A stretch of DNA of 55,119 nt, taken from contig JBAZEP010000007.1 in assembly GCA_041653835.1 (NCBI GenBank), positions 1 through 55,119 of the forward strand. Reading direction: 5' to 3'. Shown piece after piece: positions 43,251-51,105 of the stretch. This DNA is from UBA10183 sp041653835. GTDB lineage: Bacteria > Omnitrophota > Gorgyraeia > Gorgyraeales > Gorgyraeaceae. Made by a program: the position numbers and the translations under genes. The notes beneath the pieces were generated by a model. That model saw nothing but the letters and a program-made list of their open reading frames with translations. It searched no databases and was not told the origin of the DNA. Within the stretch, counting starts at the first letter, position 1. Every line of letters begins with the position of its first letter.

Positions 43251-46136
43251 TTAGTTAAGAGCGGCGATGACGCCTACGCCGATTATTAGCTGGGATAGGA
43301 TCTGCACCGTATCTTTAAACACTGTGCCCGCGGGGGTCCAGTATTTAAATTCCTGCGGCACAACTATGGTATCCCCGCGCTCGACAAACTTGGTCATCAT
43401 AAATTTATTGATGGCTTCGCCGTTGGCGCGGACAGCGTATATACCGCTCCTGTCAGCGTGCTTTGTGAGCCCGCCTGTCCTCTGTATATAATAATCCATG
43501 CCTTTACCTGCCTCAAAAGGCACTGAGGTAGGGTTATTGACACTGCCTATTACAGTGATAGCCGACGGCGGTTCGGGTATTGTAAGCGTATCGCCGTCTT
43601 CGAGGGATATATCGTACTTTGTATGTTTTAACTGCTCCATAGGCACAAGGGTTATGACCATGCGGCCTTCTATATCAGCCTCGGAGATCATCTCCATCAT
43701 TTCCATCCTCGCTCTTACAGATTGGTTTACAGCCTCAGCGCTCGCAGTGCTTCCCGCCCGCATTAAAATAGACTGCTGTTCTTCCATGACATTTCTCTGT
43801 TCTCTCTCGAGGAATTTTTTGCGCATCTTTTCCTGGGCTTCTTTAATAGACTTCCTGGTAAACACAGCCCCGGGCAAAAACGCCTCTTTGGTATAGCCCC
43901 CGGCGCGCTCTATCAGGTCGCTGAGCCTCTCTCCTTCTATTATCGGATATACGCCCGGGAACCTGACCTCGCCTTTTACGGTAATCAGCTTCCTTTCAGT
44001 AAGCCCAGGTTCTGATTTCACGAAAAGCATGTCGCCCGCCTGAAGAAAAATATCCTTATCTATCTGAAGATTCGATCCGAAAAGACGTTTAACCCCTATC
44101 TCCCTTACCACAGGCTGTTCGCCAGGGATAATATGAAAAAGCTCGGCCCCGCTTATGAAATCCTTGGACATTACACCTCCTGCCCTGAATATAAGATCAG
44201 AAACTTTCATATTCGGCGTAAGTTCATACCTGCCGGGCTTATTGACTGAGCCGTCTATATCCACGAACGAAGGCGCCTGCGCCTCAGCCTCGGAATAGAT
44301 CAGGAGAATATCCCATTCTTTCAATAAAATGTTCTCGTCCCTTCCGCCTAACATCATTTTATCCAGGTTAATGGGTATTATCTCCCGGGAACGGTCTTTG
44401 GTGACCCTGGCTATTTCCGCCCTGTAAAGATATGTCCCCGGCATGATCCCCTTTGCCTTTTCTATTAAATCCGTGACAGTCATCCCTTCACGCCTTCCAT
44501 AATCACCGGGGGTTTCAATATTGCCTAAAACTGTCACAAAATCATGCTTAAGCCTTACAATAGGGGAAACCATTACTAAATCGCCGTTATGAAGATTGAT
44601 ATCTTTAAAAGGGATATCTGAACCTGAAGAAGTTTTCAACTCGATGTCGGATATTACACGGCGTTCATTGTCTTCTATGCGTTCTACCTGGATATGCTGG
44701 AGGTTGCCTGTAGGCGTAATACCGCCCGCGAAACTCATCAGATCAGAAAGAGGGATATCGCTCTTTGTCTCATATATGCCGGGGCGTTTAACATTGCCCG
44801 TTATAGCTACGACATCTCCTATCGGAGGCACGAATATAGTGTCTCCTGATTGTATTATGGAGTTGTCCGCGGGTTCGCCCTTAAGCAAGAATTCATAAAG
44901 GTCTATTTCTCTCGATTTACCGTCGGAGGTGATTATCTTTATCTTGCGCATGGAGCCCATTTTGGTAGGGCCTCCTGCCTGGTAAAGCGCTTGAAAAATA
45001 TTAGACTGGGAACTGATGGAATACGCGCCCGGTTTTTTAACCTCACCCATTATAAAAACGCGGACATTTCTGAGTTTCCCCATCGAGACTTCCACATTGA
45101 AATTCGTATAATATTCATTGAGCTTCTGGGAAATGCGCTCTTCAGTTTCCTTGAGTTTCATGCCCCATACGTAAAGGGGGCCGGATTTGGGAAGCATTAT
45201 CTTACCTTCCCTGTCCACCTCCGCGGGGAAACTTTCCTGGACGCTTCCCCATATATTGATAAGCAGTGTATCGCCCGGGCCTATCACATAATCGGAACTG
45301 ACAGGAATTACAGCCGCGTCTTCCGAATCTGTGATCTGGGAAGAAAATCCGGAACCCTGGGATGCCTGGCCCCCCAACGCCGTCTTTATCATGCCTAACG
45401 CCGCGAGGGATTCCATGGATTTACCGATAGAACTCTCTTCTTCCTGTTTATCTTTTTTTTCCTTATCTTTTTCGGGCATTATGAATAATTCATACCCGAA
45501 CTGTTTCAAGTCTTTGGAAGCCCCGAAACTTATGGATTTCGAAAAACTGGATTCGATATTGGAAGGTTCTTCCTGGAAAATAATCTTTGGCTTGAACTTG
45601 GCCTGGTCCAGGAGGTCTCCTTCCGGAAAAAATACATGACCATCATAAGGGCAGGTAAGCTGGAGCCTGGGTTTATATTTGGGCTCGGCTTTCTCTTCCT
45701 GCATGGACAATGCCTTTTTTACAGCTTCGTCCTTATCTATATTCTCATCAAGCGCGGCATCTTTTAATTTAAAAAGATCAAGCGATTTATTCTTCCTGGC
45801 AAGTTCTTTTATTTTTTTCTGTTTATCTTTCAGGGATATTTCTTCGTTATCCGGGCTATCTTTATCCCCGCTGATGTTTTTATCGCGTCTCTCTTCGTAG
45901 TGGACCCAATGCGAATGAGGTCCTTCCTTGCCGGGGACATAGAAAAACTCCATTAGGCAGTTCGGACAGCGGATCTTTTTGAACGAAACTATATCCGCGC
46001 CTTTGGATTCGTCCACCAGTTTCCTCTCTTCGCTGTCCTCGCTGAACTGGTAAGAAAATACTCCCGACGGGAAAACAGCGGAAAATAGAAATATGACAGC
46101 TATGAAAAGATTGACAAAAGAAAGCCTCTTAGGCAT
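43251..46136 (-). CDS. Multi-SLBB polysaccharide export protein (Wza-like) with N-terminal cysteine module
   Basis: The 961-residue protein has a signal peptide (hydrophobic residues ~8-28). A Cys-containing region follows: CPNC at 57-60 and CPYDG at 162-166, with His residues between. A charged linker comes next, and a Poly_export domain begins at about 283 (YVIGPGDTLLINIWG). Six SLBB-type repeats can be read: GEVKKPGAY, GNVKRPGIY, GNIETPGDY, GSVNKPGRY, GEVRFPGVY and GSVNNPTSV. The C-terminus ends in a short hydrophobic stretch (LSQLIIGVGVIAALN), comparable to the amphipathic helix that forms the Wza outer-membrane pore. Wza itself is about 380 residues, so this is a much enlarged form. It directly abuts the Wzi-like gene and would form the outer-membrane exit channel. 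Confidence 0.9.
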   Translation of the reverse strand: MPKRLSFVNLFIAVIFLFSAVFPSGVFSYQFSEDSEERKLVDESKGADIVSFKKIRCPNCLMEFFYVPGKEGPHSHWVHYEERRDKNISGDKDSPDNEEISLKDKQKKIKELARKNKSLDLFKLKDAALDENIDKDEAVKKALSMQEEKAEPKYKPRLQLTCPYDGHVFFPEGDLLDQAKFKPKIIFQEEPSNIESSFSKSISFGASKDLKQFGYELFIMPEKDKEKKDKQEEESSIGKSMESLAALGMIKTALGGQASQGSGFSSQITDSEDAAVIPVSSDYVIGPGDTLLINIWGSVQESFPAEVDREGKIMLPKSGPLYVWGMKLKETEERISQKLNEYYTNFNVEVSMGKLRNVRVFIMGEVKKPGAYSISSQSNIFQALYQAGGPTKMGSMRKIKIITSDGKSREIDLYEFLLKGEPADNSIIQSGDTIFVPPIGDVVAITGNVKRPGIYETKSDIPLSDLMSFAGGITPTGNLQHIQVERIEDNERRVISDIELKTSSGSDIPFKDINLHNGDLVMVSPIVRLKHDFVTVLGNIETPGDYGRREGMTVTDLIEKAKGIMPGTYLYRAEIARVTKDRSREIIPINLDKMMLGGRDENILLKEWDILLIYSEAEAQAPSFVDIDGSVNKPGRYELTPNMKVSDLIFRAGGVMSKDFISGAELFHIIPGEQPVVREIGVKRLFGSNLQIDKDIFLQAGDMLFVKSEPGLTERKLITVKGEVRFPGVYPIIEGERLSDLIERAGGYTKEAFLPGAVFTRKSIKEAQEKMRKKFLEREQRNVMEEQQSILMRAGSTASAEAVNQSVRARMEMMEMISEADIEGRMVITLVPMEQLKHTKYDISLEDGDTLTIPEPPSAITVIGSVNNPTSVPFEAGKGMDYYIQRTGGLTKHADRSGIYAVRANGEAINKFMMTKFVERGDTIVVPQEFKYWTPAGTVFKDTVQILSQLIIGVGVIAALN

Positions 46137-47759
46137 TTAGAACCTCCTTGTTACTTCCGCGCCGAGGATATGGTTTTTGGCGCTCAAAGCGGTATTCTCG
46201 AAATTTTCTATATCGTCAAATTCGTAAAACAGGGTTACGTCTACATTATTTACATTATACATCTTTAACCCGTTAATAACAGTAAATTCTAATTTTATTT
46301 GATCCGTGGTTTCTATGAATACCCTGGTAAGGCCGCTTCTCATATGGCTGAAAGTAAAGCTCGCCCGGTATTCCTCCGGAAAGCTGAATATGGCGCTAAG
46401 CGCGATATCCTCCGAATCTCCTCCAGCGTGATGGCCTATAAAATTTCCCTTACGGGTATAGCCCGATGTGTATTTAAAATGCGAGTAAAAGGCCTCGTGG
46501 AATTTAGCTATCTCGGCCTTTACATCAAAACCCGGGATCTTGAATACATCCGTGAAATACGCGCCTATTATATGCGCGAGGTCCACCGGCACGCTTTTCG
46601 CCTCGTCTTCCGCCCCCCATTCCATATAAAGTTTCGCGCCTGTGGCTATGGGCAAAAACCTGTCTATGCGCCTCAGGAACAACTGGACATCCCCTGACAT
46701 GATATGGTTTTCAGGGTCATCCGCTCCGCCGCCCGAGCTGAAGAAAAGAGAGCTGTTGCCTACAAAATCATTGAAACCATATCTATTGACGCCTTTGCCG
46801 CCGAACATCAGGATATGGCCGACGCCGAATTTTAAGAACTCCGACGGTATATAGTCCAGTTTCCATCCCGAGACCAGGGCATGCGGAAGGTTGAATTTTT
46901 TGTCCATCCTTGAAATAAACCATGTACCGCTCCACCTGCCCATCTTTTTGAAAATCCCTGGAAGCCTGAAAGGCCGGATGTTATTGATCCTTAAAGCATC
47001 CATGGGAAAGGCATTGTCGGTCATAAGTATCGAGCCGTGAAAACCCGGGCCCCACCACGCGGAAGTCCTCCCGATAGAAAATTCCGTGTTCCAGCCACGG
47101 GGATTTATCCTTAAATGAGCGTTTTCGATATTCAGGTCTGTATCGTCCTTGGAATATCTTATGCCGGGGGTAATTGATACGGCGTATAAGTCAGCGAGTT
47201 TCGCCCAGCCTGTAACTTTGATCCTGGAGTTGATACCGTCTTTTAAAACCCATCCATCCTTGTTTTCGAACAGCATGTTGTCTGAATCAAACACGCCGTA
47301 TGCCTGTTCAACGCTCATGTCGCTGATAAGTCTTATTGTATTTTTAGGAAGAGGCTGGTCAAAAGTACTCGCGACCTCAACGCCTATATCGACAAGCTCC
47401 ACCCTGAACTCATCTATCAATTTATTCAAAAGTGTTTCAAGGTAATCCTGCTCGTTCCATTCGAATTCTCCACTATAATCCCTTGCCTTGTCAATGGCGG
47501 TCTTTACGATATTAGCCATTTTAATACGTGAGACAGGCCTTATGCCGATATCCGCGATATCGCACAGCCCGACAATGGCCAGTTTTTCTATGGCGTCGTA
47601 ACTCCAGTGGCGTAAGGGGACATCGACGGAAGGGGAAGCGTAACACTCGCTGGCTACAAAAAGAATTGTTACAAATAATATTGTTCGAGCGAGGTCAAAT
47701 ATTCTTCTCGACTTCGCTCGAAGAGTATTGTGTCTATCCAATATTGTTCGAGCGAACAT
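46137..47759 (-). CDS. Wzi-like capsule assembly outer-membrane protein
   Basis: The mature part starts at about SPSVDVPLRHWSYDAIEKLAI, an SLH-like helical segment seen at the N-terminus of many large Wzi-family proteins. It then has long alternating, aromatic-rich beta strands (FSIGRTSAWWGPGFHGSILM, WSGTWFISRMDKKFN) and ends with a Phe, as outer-membrane barrels do. Wzi helps retain or order capsule at the cell surface. The start is uncertain: ATG 47759 gives a long signal peptide ending VASECYA, while in-frame ATGs at 47798, 47810 and 47849 would add 13 to 30 residues and overlap the GIY-YIG gene. In every version the residues before the hydrophobic core come from palindromic element B and its fragment. 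Confidence 0.82.
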   Translation of the reverse strand: MFARTILDRHNTLRAKSRRIFDLARTILFVTILFVASECYASPSVDVPLRHWSYDAIEKLAIVGLCDIADIGIRPVSRIKMANIVKTAIDKARDYSGEFEWNEQDYLETLLNKLIDEFRVELVDIGVEVASTFDQPLPKNTIRLISDMSVEQAYGVFDSDNMLFENKDGWVLKDGINSRIKVTGWAKLADLYAVSITPGIRYSKDDTDLNIENAHLRINPRGWNTEFSIGRTSAWWGPGFHGSILMTDNAFPMDALRINNIRPFRLPGIFKKMGRWSGTWFISRMDKKFNLPHALVSGWKLDYIPSEFLKFGVGHILMFGGKGVNRYGFNDFVGNSSLFFSSGGGADDPENHIMSGDVQLFLRRIDRFLPIATGAKLYMEWGAEDEAKSVPVDLAHIIGAYFTDVFKIPGFDVKAEIAKFHEAFYSHFKYTSGYTRKGNFIGHHAGGDSEDIALSAIFSFPEEYRASFTFSHMRSGLTRVFIETTDQIKLEFTVINGLKMYNVNNVDVTLFYEFDDIENFENTALSAKNHILGAEVTRRF

Positions 47760-47790
47760 CGTTTCCAGGCATGTGAGCTTAGTCGAGAAC
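47704..47790. repeat. Palindromic element copy B
   Basis: The 87-bp element starts CTTCTCGAC and ends GTCGAGAAC (terminal inverted repeats of about eight matching bases) and contains an imperfect 16-bp stem (CGCTCGAAGAGTATTG against CAATATTGTTCGAGCG). A further partial copy (TTGTTCGAGCGAGGTC) lies at 47681-47696. The element begins one base after the GIY-YIG stop codon on the minus strand and is read through by the Wzi frame. Confidence 0.8.
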
Positions 47791-47791
47791 C

Positions 47792-48064
47792 TTACCATTC
47801 TTTTTTCCATTCCCCTTTTATGAGTTTCTCTTTCTTTTCCCGATTCCAATCCTTGATTTGCTTCTCTCTCTTTCTCGCTTCTTCTATATTTTCATGTTCT
47901 TCGATATAAACAATTTTTTTCACGCCATGTATAGAAGTATATTTACTTCCCATCCCTGAAATATGCTGATCATATCTAAGATAAGGCTGCCATGTCATCC
48001 CTGTATAATATGTCCCATCTTTACATTCAATGATATAAATATACCATTTCCATGGTTCTTTCAT
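47792..48064 (-). CDS. GIY-YIG nuclease domain protein (UPF0213/YhbQ-like)
   Basis: The 90-residue single-domain protein has the family signature YIYIIECKDGTYYTGMT (the GIY and YIG equivalents are YII and YTG), the arginine-containing helix RYDQHISGMGSKYT, and EEARKREKQIKDWNREKK with the catalytic-region Glu. Such small GIY-YIG proteins are usually encoded singly, and many are of unknown cellular role. This one has no functional link to the sugar genes. Palindromic elements B and C lie immediately on either side, suggesting it arrived with, or is mobilised like, those repeats (inference). Confidence 0.88.
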   Translation of the reverse strand: MKEPWKWYIYIIECKDGTYYTGMTWQPYLRYDQHISGMGSKYTSIHGVKKIVYIEEHENIEEARKREKQIKDWNREKKEKLIKGEWKKEW

Positions 48065-48077
48065 AAAACACTATTAA

Positions 48078-48190
48078 CTTCTCGACTTTGCTAACGTATT
48101 ATGCCTTCACGTCTGCTCGAAGAATATTGTGTCCATTCCAATATTGTTCGAGCAGAAATATTGCGTATACACGTAACCTTGGTCGAGAAC
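48078..48190. repeat. Palindromic element copy C
   Basis: The 113-bp element starts CTTCTCGAC and ends GTCGAGAAC, sharing with copy B the core GCTCGAAGAATATTGTGTC and CCAATATTGTTCGAGC almost base for base. It fills the gap between the UDP-glucuronate decarboxylase stop (11 bases away) and the GIY-YIG start. Confidence 0.8.
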
Positions 48191-48201
48191 CTTCATATCC
48201 G

Positions 48202-49131
48202 CTAGGAAGATCTAAACCATTCTATTGTATCTCTTAATCCTTTTTCCAGGTCAATCTTCGGCTCCCATTGCAAGAGTTTACGCGCTCTTGTAATATCAGG
48301 CTGACGGAGCTTAGGGTCATCTACGGGAAGAGTATTATAAATAATTTTACTTTTGCTTCCCGTAAACTTAATGATAAGCTTGGCCAAATCTATGATCTTC
48401 AGTTCATGCGGGTTGCCTATATTCACAGGGTCATGGATATCGGATTGGCTTAAACGATATATGCCTTCGACAAGATCTGAGACAAAGCAAAGGGACCTCG
48501 TCTGGCTGCCTTTGCCATAAACAGTGATGGGTTCGTTTTTCAGCGCCTGATTTATAAAATTCGGTATAACCCTGCCGTCGTTCTTCCTCATCCTGGGACC
48601 GTAAGTATTGAAAATACGCACTATCCTGGTGTTGAGCTTGTGGGCGTTATGATATGCCATTGTAATGGCCTCGGCAAAACGCTTTGCCTCGTCATAGACA
48701 CCGCGCGGGCCCACGCAATTCACATTGCCGTAATAAGATTCAGGCTGGGGATTGACCTTTGGGTCGCCATACACTTCCGAAGTGGATGCCAGGAGATATT
48801 TGGCATTTTTAGCCTTAGCCACGCCAAGCGTATTGTGCGTGCCCAATGAACCGACTTTAAGAGTGGGTATCGGATACATCAGATAATCTATAGGACTGGC
48901 GGGCGACGCAAAATGCAGGATAAGGCTGATATCGTCTTTTAGATCTATATGTTCTGATACATTATGCTTTATGAATTTGAAATCCGGGTTTTTCTCAAGG
49001 TGAGAAATATTGGCAAGGCTTCCTGTTATAAGGTTATCCATACAGATAACCTTATGGCCTTCTTTAAGGAACCTGTCGCATAAATGGGAACCGAGAAATC
49101 CTGCCCCGCCGGTGATCAATACGTTTTTCAT
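48202..49131 (-). CDS. UDP-glucuronate decarboxylase (UDP-xylose synthase)
   Basis: The 309-residue SDR enzyme converts UDP-glucuronate to UDP-xylose. Family-diagnostic stretches are HFASPASPIDYLMYPIPTLK, VGSLGTHNTLGVAKAK, LASTSEVYGDPKVNPQPESY and GPRGVYDEAKRFAEA (catalytic Tyr and Lys), which distinguish it from generic epimerases. It would need UDP-glucuronate from a UDP-glucose 6-dehydrogenase; the intein-split dehydrogenase three genes upstream could supply this, or another locus could. It overlaps the end of gmd by four bases. Confidence 0.93.
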   Translation of the reverse strand: MKNVLITGGAGFLGSHLCDRFLKEGHKVICMDNLITGSLANISHLEKNPDFKFIKHNVSEHIDLKDDISLILHFASPASPIDYLMYPIPTLKVGSLGTHNTLGVAKAKNAKYLLASTSEVYGDPKVNPQPESYYGNVNCVGPRGVYDEAKRFAEAITMAYHNAHKLNTRIVRIFNTYGPRMRKNDGRVIPNFINQALKNEPITVYGKGSQTRSLCFVSDLVEGIYRLSQSDIHDPVNIGNPHELKIIDLAKLIIKFTGSKSKIIYNTLPVDDPKLRQPDITRARKLLQWEPKIDLEKGLRDTIEWFRSS

Positions 49132-50102
49132 AGCATCTTAAGCCTTCTCATATCTTCATCCATCATCATCTTGACAAGTTCCTTGAATCTTACTTTAGGT
49201 TTCCAGCCCAATACGCGTTTGGCTTTGGATGAATCTCCTATAAGAAGATTTACTTCGGCCGGCCTGAAAAGTTCCTTATCCTGTTTGATATATTTTTTCC
49301 AGTCAAGGCCCGCGCAGCTGAAAGCAAGCTCGGCAAATTGTTTTACCGTATGGGTTTCTCCGGTAGAAACCACATAATCATCCGGTTTTTCCTGCTGCAG
49401 CATCAGGTACATGGCCTCCACGAAATCGCCCGCGAATCCCCAGTCACGCTTGGCATCCAGATTGCCGAGTTTTAATTCTTTAGCCAGGCCCGCCTTGATG
49501 CGCGCCGCGCCAAGGGTGATCTTACGGGTGACAAATTCATATCCCCGCATGGGAGACTCATGATTGAATAAAATGCCGTTGCAGGCGAAAAGTTTGTACG
49601 ATTCCCTGTAATTCCTGGTAAGTTCGAAGCCGGCGACTTTCGATATCCCGTAAGGGGAACGCGGATAAAAAGGTGTAGACTCTTTCTGCGGTATCTCCCT
49701 TACATTGCCGAACATCTCGGAACTGCCCGCGAAATAGAATTTGCAGTTAGGGGCTTTGTGTTTTATCGCCGACAGTATGTAAAGAGTGCCGTTTATATTG
49801 GTATTTATGGTGGAGAACTCATCCTCGAAAGAATAACTTACGAAACTTTGGGCGGCCAGGTGGTAGCATTCGTCCGGCTTTACTTTCTGGACGATATTAA
49901 AAAGACTGGCGTAGCTTTCCAGGGAACCGGCGTGCAGTTTTATTTTTTTCAGTAAAGGCTTTAACCGCCACAATCTATGGTCAGGGTCTTCCAGGGCTAC
50001 GCGCCGCACTATTCCATGGACCTGATAACCTTTATCCACCAACAACCTGGATAAATACGCCCCGTCCTGGCCCGTAATGCCCGTAATCAACGCCCTTTTC
50101 AT
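49128..50102 (-). CDS. gmd: GDP-mannose 4,6-dehydratase
   Basis: The 324-residue SDR enzyme makes GDP-4-keto-6-deoxymannose, precursor of GDP-fucose, GDP-rhamnose, perosamine and others. Diagnostic segments are ALITGITGQDGAYL, HLAAQSFVSYSFEDE, FAGSSEMFG, PRSPYGISKVAG, and NHESPMRGYEFVTRKI followed by KLGNLDAKRDWGFAGDFVEAM. No GDP-sugar reductase or epimerase partner is recognisable beside it, so the final GDP-sugar is unknown. It overlaps both neighbouring genes by four bases. Confidence 0.95.
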   Translation of the reverse strand: MKRALITGITGQDGAYLSRLLVDKGYQVHGIVRRVALEDPDHRLWRLKPLLKKIKLHAGSLESYASLFNIVQKVKPDECYHLAAQSFVSYSFEDEFSTINTNINGTLYILSAIKHKAPNCKFYFAGSSEMFGNVREIPQKESTPFYPRSPYGISKVAGFELTRNYRESYKLFACNGILFNHESPMRGYEFVTRKITLGAARIKAGLAKELKLGNLDAKRDWGFAGDFVEAMYLMLQQEKPDDYVVSTGETHTVKQFAELAFSCAGLDWKKYIKQDKELFRPAEVNLLIGDSSKAKRVLGWKPKVRFKELVKMMMDEDMRRLKML

Positions 50103-51031
50103 TTCACTCCCTTAAAATATTCTATGGCTTTTTTAAGGCCGTCTTCAAAACCTATTTCCGGCTTAAACCCGATGAGTTTTTTGGCTTTGGAGATATCCGC
50201 CAGGGTATGTTTGGCATCGCCCGACCTTATGGGCCCGAACTTCGGTTTTATGTCCTTGCCGAGGATTTTATTGACATATTTTACTATATCCAGCACGCTG
50301 TAAGCCTTGCCGCACGCTATATTGAAAACTTCGCATTTTATGTCCGGAGTAACTGCTGATTTGATATTTGCCTGGACAACATTCGCCACATAAGTGAAAT
50401 CCCGGGTCTGTTTGCCGTCGCCGTGGATAGGAGGCTGTTCGTCTTTAAGTATGCAGGTTATAAACTTTGGGATCACGACCGCGTATTCATTCTCAAGCGA
50501 CTGACGCGGCCCGAATACGTTGAAATACCTGAGATTTACCGTCTCAAGCCCATAAATCCTGCTGAAGATCCTGGAATAATATTCCCCGGCGAGTTTACTG
50601 AGGCCGTATGGGGATATAAGCTGAGGTAAAAAGTCTTCCCTTTCCGGAAGTTTTTCTACCTCCCCATAGATAGAGCTGGAAGAAGCCGTAACTACCCTTT
50701 TGACCTTGGCGTCGCGCGCATGTGTCAGGATATTCAGCGTGCCGTTAATATTTACGTCATTATAAAGTTCAGGGTTTGCCAGTGATTTCGGCACGCTCCT
50801 CAGCGCCGCCTGGTGAAGCACGTAATCAACGCCTTCCATAGCGCCCCGGACAATGTCTTTATCTCTTATATCTCCTTTTACAAGTTCTATTTTATTTAAA
50901 ACACCTGCCAGGTTTTCCATCCTGCCTGAAGAAAAATCATCCAGGACCCTGACTTTATCGTTGTTCGCGACAAGCGCGTCCACTATATGCGAACCTATGA
51001 ACCCCGCCCCGCCCGTAACTAAAAATCTCAT
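50099..51031 (-). CDS. UDP-sugar 4-epimerase-like SDR (WbpP/VipB-type)
   Basis: The 310-residue protein has TGGAGFIGSHIVDAL, HQAALRSVPKSLANP (typical of WbpP-type UDP-GlcNAc/GalNAc or uronate 4-epimerases), TASSSSIYGE, the catalytic YGLSK, and RYFNVFGPRQ. Vi-antigen-like loci pair such an epimerase with a UDP-HexNAc 6-dehydrogenase, as seen here with the adjacent intein-bearing dehydrogenase. The pair would yield a UDP-HexNAcA. Substrate specificity is inferred from neighbours. Confidence 0.87.
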   Translation of the reverse strand: MRFLVTGGAGFIGSHIVDALVANNDKVRVLDDFSSGRMENLAGVLNKIELVKGDIRDKDIVRGAMEGVDYVLHQAALRSVPKSLANPELYNDVNINGTLNILTHARDAKVKRVVTASSSSIYGEVEKLPEREDFLPQLISPYGLSKLAGEYYSRIFSRIYGLETVNLRYFNVFGPRQSLENEYAVVIPKFITCILKDEQPPIHGDGKQTRDFTYVANVVQANIKSAVTPDIKCEVFNIACGKAYSVLDIVKYVNKILGKDIKPKFGPIRSGDAKHTLADISKAKKLIGFKPEIGFEDGLKKAIEYFKGVK

Positions 51032-51041
51032 ATACCTCTTT

Positions 51042-51105
51042 CTTCTCGACTTCGTTCGCTTTGCTCACTTCGCTCGAAGAATATTGTTCGAGCGAAGTCG
51101 AGAAC
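51042..51105. repeat. Palindromic element copy D
   Basis: The 64-bp element is the most symmetrical copy. Perfect 12-bp terminal inverted repeats (TTCTCGACTTCG at 51043-51054, CGAAGTCGAGAA at 51093-51104) enclose a perfect 12-bp hairpin (ACTTCGCTCGAA / TTCGAGCGAAGT, 51067-51098) with loop GAATATTG. It directly follows the stop codon of the dehydrogenase gene and precedes the epimerase start. Confidence 0.85.

Noticed and set aside
47681..51105. CRISPR array
   Set aside because: The repeats are few, irregularly spaced, of variable length and separated by genes; there are no uniform spacers and no cas genes.
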